A stretch of DNA of 64,000 bases from Paucimonas lemoignei (GCA_900475325.1 LS483371.1:2542001-2606000); one strand, 5' to 3'; positions 8,567 to 16,783 are shown, numbered from the stretch's first letter. The notes: generated from the sequence alone by a model not told the origin. A program made the numbers and translations.

Positions 8567-9190
8567 TTGGTTCGCATTGATCAGTACATCAGTGGTTTTG
8601 CAGGTTCCGTGTTAGCACCCTGGAGCGCGCTTGCGCCGTGGGAAATGGTTGCGCAGGCGCCGCAGATTGTCAGGGCGCTGCTGAAGGGGTTGTCGGCCGA
8701 GGAGTTTGAAATCGTCGACGATATCGCGGTGCATCGCAGCGCGGAGGTGGAAGCGGGCGCGGTGCTCAAGGGGCCGTTGATCATCGGGGCCGATTGTTTA
8801 ATCGCCAGTGGTGCTTATCTGCGAGGCGGCTGCTGGGTGGATGAGCGCTGCATCATTGGCCCTGGCGCGGAGCTTAAAACGTCGTTCGTGTTCAGTGGCA
8901 GCAAGTTGGCGCATTTCAACTTTGTCGGTGATTCGGTGCTGGGTTGCGGGGTCAATCTGGAGGCGGGCAGCATTGTCTGTAATTACCGGAATGAGCGGGC
9001 TGACAAAGAAGTCAGGGTCAATATCGGCGGGCAGTTGGTTGCGACTGGCTGTGACAAGTTTGGGGCGTTGATCGGTGATCAGGCCAGGGTTGGCGCCAAT
9101 GCGGTGCTGGCGCCGGGTGCGATTCTTGAGCAGGGGTTTGTAGTGCGTCGGGGGCAGGTGTTTGATGGCGAGGTTGAACACTGCACCTGA
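8567..9190 (+). CDS. left-handed beta-helix (hexapeptide-repeat) protein
   Basis: A 207-residue protein whose residues about 65-195 are imperfect hexapeptide repeats (I/V/L at every sixth position: AGAVLKGPLIIGADC, RCIIGPGAELK, GDSVLGCGVNLEAGS, GDQARVGANAVLAPGAIL). This is the acyl- or nucleotidyl-transferase beta-helix seen in GlmU C-terminal domains; the GSIVCNYRNE segment recalls the GlmU acetyl-CoA/glucosamine-phosphate region. It lacks a nucleotidyltransferase domain, so acyl transfer to a sugar is plausible but the substrate is unknown. The start is TTG, backed by AAGGTGG about 6 bases upstream. Proximity to the sugar isomerase suggests sugar metabolism. Confidence 0.75.
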   Translation: MVRIDQYISGFAGSVLAPWSALAPWEMVAQAPQIVRALLKGLSAEEFEIVDDIAVHRSAEVEAGAVLKGPLIIGADCLIASGAYLRGGCWVDERCIIGPGAELKTSFVFSGSKLAHFNFVGDSVLGCGVNLEAGSIVCNYRNERADKEVRVNIGGQLVATGCDKFGALIGDQARVGANAVLAPGAILEQGFVVRRGQVFDGEVEHCT

Positions 9191-9238
9191 AGCCATGCTT
9201 TTGATCTTGACCCTGGGAACCTGAGGTTTTGGGTCATC

Positions 9239-9470
9239 TCAGTCCACAGCATCCAGCGCGGCCAGATAGCGGCTAATACTCGACTCGATTTCTTCCGTGC
9301 GCCGCTTCAGTTTGGCGCTGGTCTGGTTTCGGTCGCGGTGATTAGCCGCCTTGAATTTGCTGCCATCGACAGCAGCGAGGCTTTCCGAGAAAAGATCCAG
9401 GCCCTGCCAAACACAACAAACTGTCGGCACCCGCCGCGGATGACTTTACTGGTTTATGGAAATCGCTTTG
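9239..9470 (-). pseudogene. decayed IS1182-family transposase fragment
   Basis: The open stretch 9239-9430 translates to a segment containing LAAVDGSKFKAANHRDRN and AKLKRRTEEIESSISRYL, which match the well-conserved middle of IS1182-type transposases. Upstream on the same strand, pieces in other frames continue the similarity: RQFVVFGRA just before GLDLF, and DFHK near 9454-9465. At least one or two frameshifts have therefore occurred. Both ends of the transposase and the terminal inverted repeats are missing. It marks an old insertion at the left edge of the SDR-rich block. Confidence 0.75.
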
Positions 9471-9498
9471 AAACCCTGGGCCGTAGCTCCAACTATTC

Positions 9499-10392
9499 TC
9501 AGACCTTTGTTACCCCCAGTATTCTTCCGGTGTCTTTCGCAGGAGGTAACCCGAAAACCCGTGCATAGTCTCGACTGAACTGGTTCGCGCTTTCATAGCC
9601 CACCTCGAAGGCAGCCGACGTGACGCTTTTGCCGCTGGCGATCATCAGCATGCGCGCGTGCAGCAGGCGTACGCGCTTTTGATATTGCAACGGGCTCAAT
9701 GTCGTGACTGCCTTGAAATGGCGATGAAACGCCGAGACGCTCATGGCCGCTCGTTGCGCCAGACTCTCGACCCTGATGGGGTCTGCGTAGTCACGCCGAA
9801 TCCATTGTATAGCCTGGTTCACCCTGGCCATGGCCGTGTCGGGCGCAGCGATTTCTCGCAACATCCAGCCATGTGGCCCTTGCAAAACCCGGAACAGAAT
9901 TTCGCGCTCGTAAGCAGGCGCCAAGGCTGCAATATCGTCCGGCTTGCCCATCAAGCGCAGCATCCGCACCCAGGCGTCCATCAACTCAGGCGTGGTGGCG
10001 GCTACCGAGAAGCCGGGATCGCTATCGTGGCGCCCGGCAGGTTTAGGCAGGTCTGCCAGCAGCGTGGATAACACCAGAGGGTCGAGCGTCAGGCTGACCG
10101 CCAGATATGGCTCGCCGGTGGCAGCAGGGTGCACGGCGCCCACTGCTGGTAGCTCGATGGACATGACGAAATAAGTGGCTGGGTCGTACTGCAACGTACG
10201 GTCGCCGACCGTCATGGTTTTGCTGCCCCGCAAAATCAGGTTGATCATCGGATCATAGACCGCGGCCAGCATGTGCTCCGGTATCTCACCCTGAACCATG
10301 GCGACGCGCGGGATCCCTGTCTCGGTGCGACGGTTTTCGGCCTTGGCGGCCAAGGTGCGCAGTTCATTCAGTTGGCTGTTCATGCTGGGCAT
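9499..10392 (-). CDS. AraC-family regulator (AraC_N type), copy 1
   Basis: A 297-residue regulator. Residues about 25-175 form the cupin-like AraC_N sensor of the YqhC-type group (MVQGEIPEHMLAAVYDPMINLILRG, then AVSLTLDPLVLSTLL). Residues about 190-290 are two helix-turn-helix motifs (VESLAQRAAMSVSAFHRHFK and SAAFEVGYESANQFSRDYARVFG). It is divergent from the SDR gene at 10523, and a motif shared with the second AraC-SDR pair lies between them. YqhC-type regulators typically activate neighbouring oxidoreductase genes in response to reactive aldehydes; that role is inferred here. The start may be 10392 or the ATG at 10383; neither has a clear ribosome-binding site. Confidence 0.88.
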   Translation of the reverse strand: MPSMNSQLNELRTLAAKAENRRTETGIPRVAMVQGEIPEHMLAAVYDPMINLILRGSKTMTVGDRTLQYDPATYFVMSIELPAVGAVHPAATGEPYLAVSLTLDPLVLSTLLADLPKPAGRHDSDPGFSVAATTPELMDAWVRMLRLMGKPDDIAALAPAYEREILFRVLQGPHGWMLREIAAPDTAMARVNQAIQWIRRDYADPIRVESLAQRAAMSVSAFHRHFKAVTTLSPLQYQKRVRLLHARMLMIASGKSVTSAAFEVGYESANQFSRDYARVFGLPPAKDTGRILGVTKV

Positions 10393-10435
10393 GCTGACGT
10401 GGCCACGGCCTACAGCGCAAGCAAAAAGCAGAAAC

Positions 10436-10457
10436 AGGCAAGTTTGGAGGAGAAACC
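10436..10457 (+). promoter_or_regulatory. candidate AraC operator, copy 1
   Basis: AGGCAAGTTTG, three bases, GAGAAACC. The same 22-bp pattern, identical at all 19 non-spacer positions, is at 13628-13649 between the second AraC-SDR pair. It lies 44 bp from the regulator start and 65 bp from the SDR start. A second shared decamer, CAGCGCAAGC, lies at 10413-10422 (and at 13604-13613 in the other copy). Confidence 0.65.
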
Positions 10458-10522
10458 ATCGCGCCTGTCGAGCCGTGGCCCTTTACCGTAGAGGCTCATT
10501 CAACGAGCTGCGGAGCAAGATC

Positions 10523-11266
10523 ATGGGCGTAATTGTCATCACCGGAGGCAGCCGTGGCATAGGCGCCAGTGCAGCGGAGCATGTGGCCCAGCGTGGCCTG
10601 GGCGTCATCCTCACTTACAACAATCATCCGGACGCCGCGCATGCGGTAGTGCAGCGCATCGAACAGGCCGGTGGCAAGGCCGTTGCACTCAAGCTGGATG
10701 TTGCCGACGTTTCCAGCTTCGAGGCTTTTCGCAGCACTGTGAACACGGTCCTTCAGGAAGTCTGGGGCACGACCGTGCTGGCGGGCTTGGTGAACAACGC
10801 AGGCTACGGCCTGTTCAATCCGCTGGAGTCGGTCACCGAGGCGCAGTTTGACGGGCTCTTCAATGTCCACCTGAAAGGGCCCTTTTTCCTGACCCAGTCG
10901 TTGCTGCCGCTGCTTGGGGAGCAAGCCAGCATCGTCAACCTCACCAGCGCCACCACGCGTGTGGCCACCGCCGGGGTAGCGCCTTATGCAGCCTTCAAAG
11001 GTGGGCTGGAGGTGCTTACCCGTTACATGGCCAAGGAGTTTGGCGAGCGTCGTATCCGCGCCAACGCGGTCTCGCCGGGTGCGATTCGTACCGAGTTGGG
11101 CGGCGGGCTTAATGATGAGTTCGAAGCCCTGCTGGCCGGGCAGACGGCATTGGGCCGGGTGGGTGATCCCGAAGACGTTGCACGGGTCATCGCCATGCTG
11201 TTGTCGGAAGAGGGCGCCTGGATCAACGCGCAAAGCATCGAAGTCGCTGGCGGTTACATCATCTGA
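10523..11266 (+). CDS. short-chain dehydrogenase/reductase
   Basis: A 247-residue classical SDR. The NAD(P) glycine motif is TGGSRGIG (near residues 7-14), NNAG is present (LVNNAGYG), and the catalytic Ser-Tyr-Lys appears as LTSATTRVA then YAAFK. The C-terminal WINAQSIEVAGGYII is typical. The substrate is unknown; NADPH preference is suggested by the Arg after Gly-Ser. The start at 10523 has GGAG 7-8 bases upstream; the longer reading frame to 10298 overlaps the AraC gene and is not homologous. It heads a probable three-gene operon with the VOC gene (11-bp gap) and the NAD-binding gene (4-bp overlap). It resembles the SDR at 50852-51610. Confidence 0.88.
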   Translation: MGVIVITGGSRGIGASAAEHVAQRGLGVILTYNNHPDAAHAVVQRIEQAGGKAVALKLDVADVSSFEAFRSTVNTVLQEVWGTTVLAGLVNNAGYGLFNPLESVTEAQFDGLFNVHLKGPFFLTQSLLPLLGEQASIVNLTSATTRVATAGVAPYAAFKGGLEVLTRYMAKEFGERRIRANAVSPGAIRTELGGGLNDEFEALLAGQTALGRVGDPEDVARVIAMLLSEEGAWINAQSIEVAGGYII

Positions 11267-11277
11267 GGAGGGTCACC

Positions 11278-11679
11278 GTGCTGGATCATATTTTCCTGTC
11301 GGTTAGCGACATCGAACGCTCCATTCGTTTCTACGAGGCGGTGCTTGAGCCGCTGGGCATCACCGCACGGCTGGACTACGACGGCAAGGATGGCCCGCCT
11401 GGGCATCCTGACCTGAAGGGGTTTGGCGCCAATGGGCGGATGTGTTTCTGGTTGCGCGAGGGGGTTGTCGAAGGCGGGTCGGTGCATGTGGGTTTCGTCG
11501 CACACAGCAAAGATGAGGTTGAGACCGCCCATGCTACCGCGCTGGACCATGATGGCGTCGACAACGGCGCACCTGGAGCGCGTTTGCACTACGACCCCAA
11601 TTACTACGCCGCCAATGTGTTGGACCCGGATGGGTACAGCCTCGAATTCGTCTACAAGAACTGGCAGCACGTCCAATGA
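11278..11679 (+). CDS. VOC-family protein
   Basis: A 133-residue single-domain protein starting MLDHIFLSVSDIERSIRFYEAVLEPLG, the common form of glyoxalase/bleomycin-resistance superfamily members. The metal-ligand positions are His in LDHIFLSV, His in VHVGFVAH and Glu in YSLEFVYK. The start is GTG at 11278 with GGAGG 6 bases upstream. It lies between an SDR and a saccharopine-dehydrogenase-like gene and overlaps the latter by 4 bp, so translation is probably coupled. The reaction is unknown; detoxification of a reactive small molecule would fit an aldehyde-responsive AraC regulator nearby, but that is inference. Confidence 0.82.
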   Translation: MLDHIFLSVSDIERSIRFYEAVLEPLGITARLDYDGKDGPPGHPDLKGFGANGRMCFWLREGVVEGGSVHVGFVAHSKDEVETAHATALDHDGVDNGAPGARLHYDPNYYAANVLDPDGYSLEFVYKNWQHVQ

Positions 11680-12653
11680 AAACGCTTCTGATTTATGGCG
11701 CCACAGGCTATACCGGCCGTATGGCTGCCCAGCGGGCCAAGGCGCTGGGTCTGCCTTTCGAAATAGGCGGTCGCAATCGCCAGCACCTCATTGATCTCGC
11801 AGGCCAGTTGGGCGTGCCCTATCGCGTGTTCGAGGCAGATACCGACGCCGCCCGTTCGTTGTCAGGCATCACAGTCCTGCTGAACTTCGCAGGTCCCTTT
11901 GCGCATACGGCTCCAGCTTTGATGGCGGCGTGTATCGAAGCCAAGGTCGACTACCTGGATATCACCGCAGAGATCAATACCTATCGGCTGGCTGAGCAGT
12001 TGAATGTGTCTGCGGCGGCCGCAGGGGTGATGCTGTTGCCCGGCGTTGGCTGGGATGTCGTGCCCACCGATAGCCTGGCGGCGCACGTTGCCCGGCGCGT
12101 CGTTAATCCCTTGGCGTTGAGCATTGCACTCCAGGTGCCTGGGTCGATGTCGCGGGGTTCGGCGATGAGCGTTGGCGAGATCATTGGGGCGGGTGTGATG
12201 GCGCGAATCGATGGCGAACTGGTCCCGACTCCGGACGCCCAGCCACGCCATTTTGATTTCGGTGACGGCGAGGTCTTGTGTGTGCCGTTTTCATTCGGCG
12301 ATTTGGTGACCGGTTGGCATACGACACGGATACCGAACATCGCGATGTTCGTGCATATCTCCGGTGATGCGTTTCCTGAGGGTGATTTGTCACTGCTGCC
12401 CGATGGTCCCAGTGCCCAGGAGCGTGATGCCAATCAAGCCCGCGCTGTGGTCGAAGTGATGACGCAAGATGGTAGCAGGGTGTGTTCGAGGATCGAGACG
12501 GTGAACGGATATTCCTACACACCGTTGGCGGCCATCGAGGCTGCACGGCGTGTTCTGGACGGTGACCGACGCCCCGGCTTTGCGACTCCCGTAGGCGTCT
12601 TCGGTGTCGGGTTCGCGCAGACTATTCCCGGGACGATCATCAGCGATCTCTAG
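11676..12653 (+). CDS. saccharopine dehydrogenase-like NAD(P)-binding protein
   Basis: A 325-residue protein with an N-terminal Rossmann motif LLIYGATGYTGRMAAQRA and the GRNRQHL segment seen in saccharopine-dehydrogenase-like and trans-acting enoyl-reductase families. LLNFAGPFAHTAPALMAACIEAKVDYLDITAE (here in pieces LLNFAGPF and DYLDITAE) is the strongest family signature. Members of this group are poorly characterised reductases and epoxide- or lipid-related enzymes. The start ATG overlaps the previous stop (ATGA), a sign of operon structure. It ends 16 bp from the convergent AraC gene. Confidence 0.8.
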   Translation: MKTLLIYGATGYTGRMAAQRAKALGLPFEIGGRNRQHLIDLAGQLGVPYRVFEADTDAARSLSGITVLLNFAGPFAHTAPALMAACIEAKVDYLDITAEINTYRLAEQLNVSAAAAGVMLLPGVGWDVVPTDSLAAHVARRVVNPLALSIALQVPGSMSRGSAMSVGEIIGAGVMARIDGELVPTPDAQPRHFDFGDGEVLCVPFSFGDLVTGWHTTRIPNIAMFVHISGDAFPEGDLSLLPDGPSAQERDANQARAVVEVMTQDGSRVCSRIETVNGYSYTPLAAIEAARRVLDGDRRPGFATPVGVFGVGFAQTIPGTIISDL

Positions 12654-12669
12654 GCCCGATGCTCGGTTT

Positions 12670-13575
12670 TCACAGGGCGAAGCTGCGTTGCACAGGTTCT
12701 GTGTCAATGGCGGGCGGCAGTTTGAATCTCGCTGCATCGCGCGCCGGCGGCAGACCAAAAAGCCGTGCGTACTCGCGGCTGAATTGCGAGGCGCTCTCGT
12801 AGCCTACGGTGTACGCGATGGACGTGGCATCTCGCGTGTCGAACAGCATCAACCAGCGTGCTCTCAGCAGGCGCAGGCGCTTCTGGTATTGGATGGGTGT
12901 CATGGCGGTCACCGATTTGAAATGGCGGTAGAAGGCCGCCACGCTCATATCCGCCATTATCGCCAGTGGCTCCACGCGAAACGGCTCGGTGTAATGTTCG
13001 CGGATCCACAGGGTCGTCCGTCGAATTTGCGCCAGTCGACCCTCCGGGTGCGCAACGTCTCGTAGCATTCCGCCCAAGGGCCCCTGTAATGCGCGAAACA
13101 GGATCTCGCGTTCGACCATAGGGCCCAGAACCGCAGCTTCATGAGGGTGATCCATCAAGCGCATCATCCGCAACCAGGCATCGATCATCTCGGCGGGGGC
13201 CGGCACGGGTTCAAAGCAGGATGCGCTGGAGGGTTTTGCAGTTTGCAGGTCTTCGATCAACAACGTCGAGATCACTACTGGGTCCAGGGTGAGGCTGACA
13301 GCGAGATAGGGTTGGTCAGTGGCGGCACTATGAATCTGGCCCGTCGCGGGAACATCCACTGGAACCAGAAAATAGCTACCCGCCACGTATCGAGACACTG
13401 CATCACCTATCGACAGCGTCTTCTGACCCTGAAGCACCAGGTGCAGCATGGGCTGATAGACCTGGTCGGCGCAGGCCTCGGCGCGGACCATTTGCACGCG
13501 AGCCAATCCTGTATCGGTCCACTTATTGCGTGCGCGCATCACGATGCTGCGCAGTTCTGCCATCGCTCTGTCCAT
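12670..13575 (-). CDS. AraC-family regulator (AraC_N type), copy 2
   Basis: A 301-residue paralogue-like relative of the regulator at 9499-10392. The sensor (about 25-175) shares ARVQMVRAEACADQVYQPML and AVSLTLDPVVISTLL with it. The C-terminal DNA-binding domain (about 195-290) has VEPLAIMADMSVAAFYRHFK and TVGYESASQFSREYARLFG. The start at MDRAMAELRSIV (13575) is chosen because the longer frame (to 13866) runs through the divergent SDR gene and is not homologous. It is divergent from the SDR at 13763, with the shared 22-bp motif between. Function is likely local activation of that SDR. Confidence 0.88.
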   Translation of the reverse strand: MDRAMAELRSIVMRARNKWTDTGLARVQMVRAEACADQVYQPMLHLVLQGQKTLSIGDAVSRYVAGSYFLVPVDVPATGQIHSAATDQPYLAVSLTLDPVVISTLLIEDLQTAKPSSASCFEPVPAPAEMIDAWLRMMRLMDHPHEAAVLGPMVEREILFRALQGPLGGMLRDVAHPEGRLAQIRRTTLWIREHYTEPFRVEPLAIMADMSVAAFYRHFKSVTAMTPIQYQKRLRLLRARWLMLFDTRDATSIAYTVGYESASQFSREYARLFGLPPARDAARFKLPPAIDTEPVQRSFAL

Positions 13576-13627
13576 GGCCGAGAAGATGGTCTTCTTATCG
13601 GGGCAGCGCAAGCCATGTGAGAAGAAT

Positions 13628-13649
13628 AGGCAAGTTTGTGCGAGAAACC
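13628..13649 (+). promoter_or_regulatory. candidate AraC operator, copy 2
   Basis: AGGCAAGTTTG, TGC, GAGAAACC: the counterpart of 10436-10457, differing only in the three spacer bases. It lies 52 bp from the AraC start and 113 bp from the SDR start. Because the surrounding spacer is otherwise mostly different, selection for protein binding is the best explanation. Confidence 0.65.
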
Positions 13650-13762
13650 GGCACACGGTGGAGCTGACGGGGGGCGAATACTGGGGCACGCAGTTCGTTG
13701 CGTTCCGGCGAGAGGCCGGTAGCGACGGACCTCCAGTAGAACCATCACTCAGAGAATAGAAC

Positions 13763-14512
13763 ATGAAACTCGAAGGAAAAATCGCGGTAGTGACAGGCGC
13801 CTCCAAGGGCATTGGCGCAGGCATTGCCAAGGCACTCGGCGCCCAGGGCGCGACAGTCATCGTCAATTACGCATCGAGCCAGATCGAAGCTGAGGCCGTC
13901 GTCGCACACATCACCGGGCAGGGAGGCAGGGCCTATGCCTTACAGGCCGACATGAGTACCGGCGCCGATGTCGTGCGTCTGTTCGAAACCGTAAAGGCTG
14001 AGCATGGAGCCCTGGATATCCTCGTCAACAACGCAGGCGTGGCCGTGTTCCAGATGATCGATGACCTCACCGAAGAGGCCTTCCACAAACAGTTCAACCT
14101 CAATGTGTTGGGCTACCTGCTGGCGGTGCGCGAGGCGGTCAAACTCTTGGGTGCCAAGGGTAGCATCATCAATATCAGCTCCATCCTCAGCACCGACCCT
14201 TACCTGGCCTCCAGTGTGTATTCGGCCACTAAGGGTGCTGTCGACACCTTGACCTTTGCTTTGGCGCGAGAGTTGGGCGTACGGGGCATCCGAGTCAATT
14301 CGATCCTGCCAGGACACACCAATACGCCAGGTACGCACGGCAACTTTGCGGGAGAGCTGGGCGAGAAGCTGCTGGCGGGGACACCGCTGGGGCGCTTTGG
14401 TGAGCCGGAAGATATCGCTGCGCTCGCGGTCTTCCTCGCATCCGAGGATTCGCATTGGATCACCGGAGAGTCCATTCGCGCTTCGGGCGGCGTGCGAGGG
14501 GTCGGTTACTGA
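13763..14512 (+). CDS. short-chain dehydrogenase/reductase
   Basis: A 249-residue classical SDR with TGASKGIGAGIAKAL at the N-terminus, ILVNNAGVAVF, and a catalytic ISSILSTDPYLASSVYSATKG segment (Ser, Tyr, Lys). The end WITGESIRASGGVRGVGY is of the FabG/glucose-dehydrogenase type. It is the target candidate of the divergent AraC regulator. The substrate is unknown. CAGAGAA lies before the ATG as a modest ribosome-binding site. A strong hairpin at 14528-14553 follows the gene. Confidence 0.88.
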   Translation: MKLEGKIAVVTGASKGIGAGIAKALGAQGATVIVNYASSQIEAEAVVAHITGQGGRAYALQADMSTGADVVRLFETVKAEHGALDILVNNAGVAVFQMIDDLTEEAFHKQFNLNVLGYLLAVREAVKLLGAKGSIINISSILSTDPYLASSVYSATKGAVDTLTFALARELGVRGIRVNSILPGHTNTPGTHGNFAGELGEKLLAGTPLGRFGEPEDIAALAVFLASEDSHWITGESIRASGGVRGVGY

Positions 14513-14527
14513 CCGTCGTGGTCAAAG

Positions 14528-14553
14528 GGCAACACGTGAGGCCACGTGTTGCC
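14528..14553. terminator. hairpin between convergent SDR and TetR genes
   Basis: GGCAACACGTG and CACGTGTTGCC form a perfect 11-bp stem with a 4-base loop. It lies between two genes that end toward each other, the usual place for a bidirectional terminator. The lack of a T-run makes intrinsic termination uncertain. Confidence 0.5.
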
Positions 14554-14593
14554 TGTGTCATTCAGGCGATCACAGGCGGGTGCGTCGCAAAAG

Positions 14594-15178
14594 CTACTCC
14601 TTACCCAGCTCATGAGCAATGAACCGGCCTGCCGTCTGCGCGGCCTCGATCAGCCGTTTGCGGGGCATGCCGTTACACGCTGCGGACGAGAGCCCGCGCA
14701 GGGTAATCGAAAGGTAGTCGGTTAGGCATTGGGCTTTTTCGGGAATAGCCTGGTCAAGATAATCCCGGATCGTCTTGATACCTCCGTCTGCCAGGTTTTG
14801 CGCCATCTGGCGGGCCACTTCATCGTCCGCGCGCATGCCTTCAGTGATCATGCAGCCTCGCAAGACATTGTCTTTTCCATACTGCTTCGCCGCCGCGATC
14901 AGCAAGGCGGCGAGCGCCTCAGGCACTGGTCGATCCGGAGCGAGTAGTTTGTCCAACGGCAAAGCGTGCTCGCGGGCGTAGCGCAGCATCGCCTTCTCGA
15001 ACAACTCAGCCTTGCTGCCATACGCAGCGTAAAAGCTGGGCGGCTTGATATCCATGGCTTCGACCAGATCCGTGAGGCTCACCGCATCGAAGCCATGTTC
15101 GTGGAACATGGCCTGGGCGATGGCGACTCCAGCCTCTCTGTCAAAAGCAGGGCGGCGTTGGCGGATTTTGTCGGTCAT
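14594..15178 (-). CDS. TetR-family repressor
   Basis: A 194-residue regulator. The N-terminal helix-turn-helix covers about residues 15-60 (AQAMFHEHGFDAVSLTDLVEAM and PPSFYAAYGSKAELFEKAM), followed by an all-helical ligand-binding domain with a conserved RGCMITEG segment, as in the AcrR/YxaF-like branch. It is divergent from the SDR at 15353, and three related operator-like palindromes lie in between, one close to its own start. Autorepression with co-repression of the SDR is the standard arrangement. The ligand is unknown. Confidence 0.88.
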   Translation of the reverse strand: MTDKIRQRRPAFDREAGVAIAQAMFHEHGFDAVSLTDLVEAMDIKPPSFYAAYGSKAELFEKAMLRYAREHALPLDKLLAPDRPVPEALAALLIAAAKQYGKDNVLRGCMITEGMRADDEVARQMAQNLADGGIKTIRDYLDQAIPEKAQCLTDYLSITLRGLSSAACNGMPRKRLIEAAQTAGRFIAHELGKE

Positions 15179-15206
15179 GGTGATCTCGTCGGTTTGGTCG
15201 CGAGTG

Positions 15207-15312
15207 TAGCGATCGATATATGGCAGAGCAACTGCACGGTGCTGAACGTGGGATCTATATAGTGATCGCTAAATATATTGCGTCATTCGAGGCATCTATG
15301 TAGTGTTCGCTA
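15207..15312. promoter_or_regulatory. three related TetR operator candidates
   Basis: TAGTGATCGCTA (15260-15271), TAGTGTTCGCTA (15301-15312) and TAGCGATCGATA (15207-15218) share a partly palindromic TAGYGATCRCTA pattern. The last two are embedded in longer AT-rich symmetrical surroundings (CTATATAGTGATCGCTAAAT; CTATGTAGTGTTCGCTATAT). The spacer separates the divergent TetR and SDR genes, so the repressor could control both. Confidence 0.65.
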
Positions 15313-15352
15313 TATAAATTCATTCCTCTTCATCACACCCAGGAGCATCAGC

Positions 15353-16093
15353 ATGCAGTTTCAAGACAAAGTCGTTCTCGTCACCGGAGGGTCTTCGGGA
15401 TTGGGCCTTGCCATCGCCCAAGAATTGGCAGGTCAAGGTGCCACTGTGGTGATCACTGGACGTCGGCAGGAGCAACTGGACAAGGCATTATCAAAGCTCG
15501 GGGGGCGGGCCAGTGCGGTGGTAGCGGATGTGTCTGTAGTAGCCGATCTGACGGCGTTGTTTGACGAAATCAAATCCCGTCATGGCCGTATCGATGTGCT
15601 GGTGGCCAACGCCGGGATGGGCGAAATCGCCCCGCTGGGCACCATCACCGAGGCCTATTTCGATCGAGTATTCAGCACTAACGTAAAGGGCGTGACCTTC
15701 ACCGTTCAGGGCGCCCTTGCGCTCATGAGCAAGGGCAGCAGCATTGTCATCATCGGCTCTACAGCCTCCATCGATCCTGGCCCTGGCTTGAGCGTGTACG
15801 GTGCAACCAAAGCGGCACTGCGCACTCTGGTCCGAAGCTGGACGCTCGATATCAAAGGCAGCGGGGTGCGCATCAACCTCTTGAGTCCGGGCCCTGTGGA
15901 TACCCCTTCACTGCGTCATATGCTCGCGGAACACGCTGAGGCGGTGATCGAGTCCTTGAGTGAGAAAAGCACCATCGGGCGTATTGGCCAGGCTCATGAG
16001 ATTGGCGCTGCCGTGGCCTTTCTGGCCAGTGACGCCGCCAGCTATATCAACGGTGTCGAACTGTGCGCGGATGGCGGGGCGTCGCAGTGCTAG
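15353..16093 (+). CDS. short-chain dehydrogenase/reductase
   Basis: A 246-residue classical SDR: TGGSSGLGLAIAQEL for cofactor binding, VLVANAGMGEI in place of NNAG, and the catalytic IIGSTASIDPGPGLSVYGATKAALR. The GRRQEQLD after beta-2 (Arg-Arg) suggests NADP. The start at 15353 is set by AGGAG 7 bases upstream and by homology; the longer frame from 15278 runs into the operator region. It is presumably derepressed when the TetR protein binds its inducer. Confidence 0.88.
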   Translation: MQFQDKVVLVTGGSSGLGLAIAQELAGQGATVVITGRRQEQLDKALSKLGGRASAVVADVSVVADLTALFDEIKSRHGRIDVLVANAGMGEIAPLGTITEAYFDRVFSTNVKGVTFTVQGALALMSKGSSIVIIGSTASIDPGPGLSVYGATKAALRTLVRSWTLDIKGSGVRINLLSPGPVDTPSLRHMLAEHAEAVIESLSEKSTIGRIGQAHEIGAAVAFLASDAASYINGVELCADGGASQC

Positions 16094-16297
16094 ATCGCCG
16101 GGTCGCTTCGGACCCCGAAATTCAACCGCAAGTGTTGATCTCAGTCCGCCGCCTGCCGCAAGACTGACAGTTCGCTTATCAGAATTATTGTTTGTCAGAC
16201 GCCCTATTGGATTGCCGCCAAGGCCGTCTGTCGAGCGCCAAACGTATGGCCGCCGCTATACATCATTACTTTGTGGGCTCAGGCCCTGGAGAGAATC

Positions 16298-16783
16298 ATG
16301 ACCAACTCACCAGAAGTATTCGCACGTCTCGCCGCCGAGAGTGCCATTCACCGCCTCCATGCTACCTACATCCATCGTCTTGATAACGGAGATTTCGCGG
16401 GTGTGGCCGAGGTGCTTCAGCATGCGGTGATTCATGTGCTTGGCAACGAGGCATCCTCGGTTGAGGGGCTGTCAGGTTTCTTCGAGGCGGGCCTTCAGAT
16501 CCACGCCGATGGTACGCCCCGTACGTGGCATTCGATCACCAACGTGCTGATTGATGTCGCTCCGTCAGGCGATAAGGCCAGTTCGGAGAGCTACTACACC
16601 GTGCATCAAGAACTCGACGGCTTTCCATTGCAGCCTATCTGCGTCGGCAAGTATCTCGACCAGTTCCAGCTGCATGATGGGGAATGGCGGTTTACTCGTC
16701 GTGAGGTGACTTTGCGTTTTGCTGGCGACCTACAGCACCACGTTAAAGGTGCTCAAAGTGATGCGGTGGCCCAGACCGCCTGA
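16298..16783 (+). CDS. SnoaL/NTF2-like protein
   Basis: A 161-residue protein with a cone-shaped NTF2-like fold indicated by AAESAIHRLHATYIHRLDNGDFAGVAEVLQ at the start (here split: AIHRLHATYIHRLDNGDF), HSITNVLIDV in the middle and WRFTRREVTLRF near the end. This SnoaL_4-type arrangement occurs in many small enzymes (cyclases, dehydratases, isomerases) and in accessory proteins for aromatic-ring hydroxylases. The start at 16298 has GGAGAG upstream. It lies between two SDR genes on the same strand. Confidence 0.78.
   Translation: MTNSPEVFARLAAESAIHRLHATYIHRLDNGDFAGVAEVLQHAVIHVLGNEASSVEGLSGFFEAGLQIHADGTPRTWHSITNVLIDVAPSGDKASSESYYTVHQELDGFPLQPICVGKYLDQFQLHDGEWRFTRREVTLRFAGDLQHHVKGAQSDAVAQTA

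Noticed and set aside
10298..10522. longer N-terminus for the SDR at 10523
   Set aside because: Overlaps the divergent AraC gene and operator; the SDR glycine motif begins right after the ATG at 10523, which has a GGAG site.
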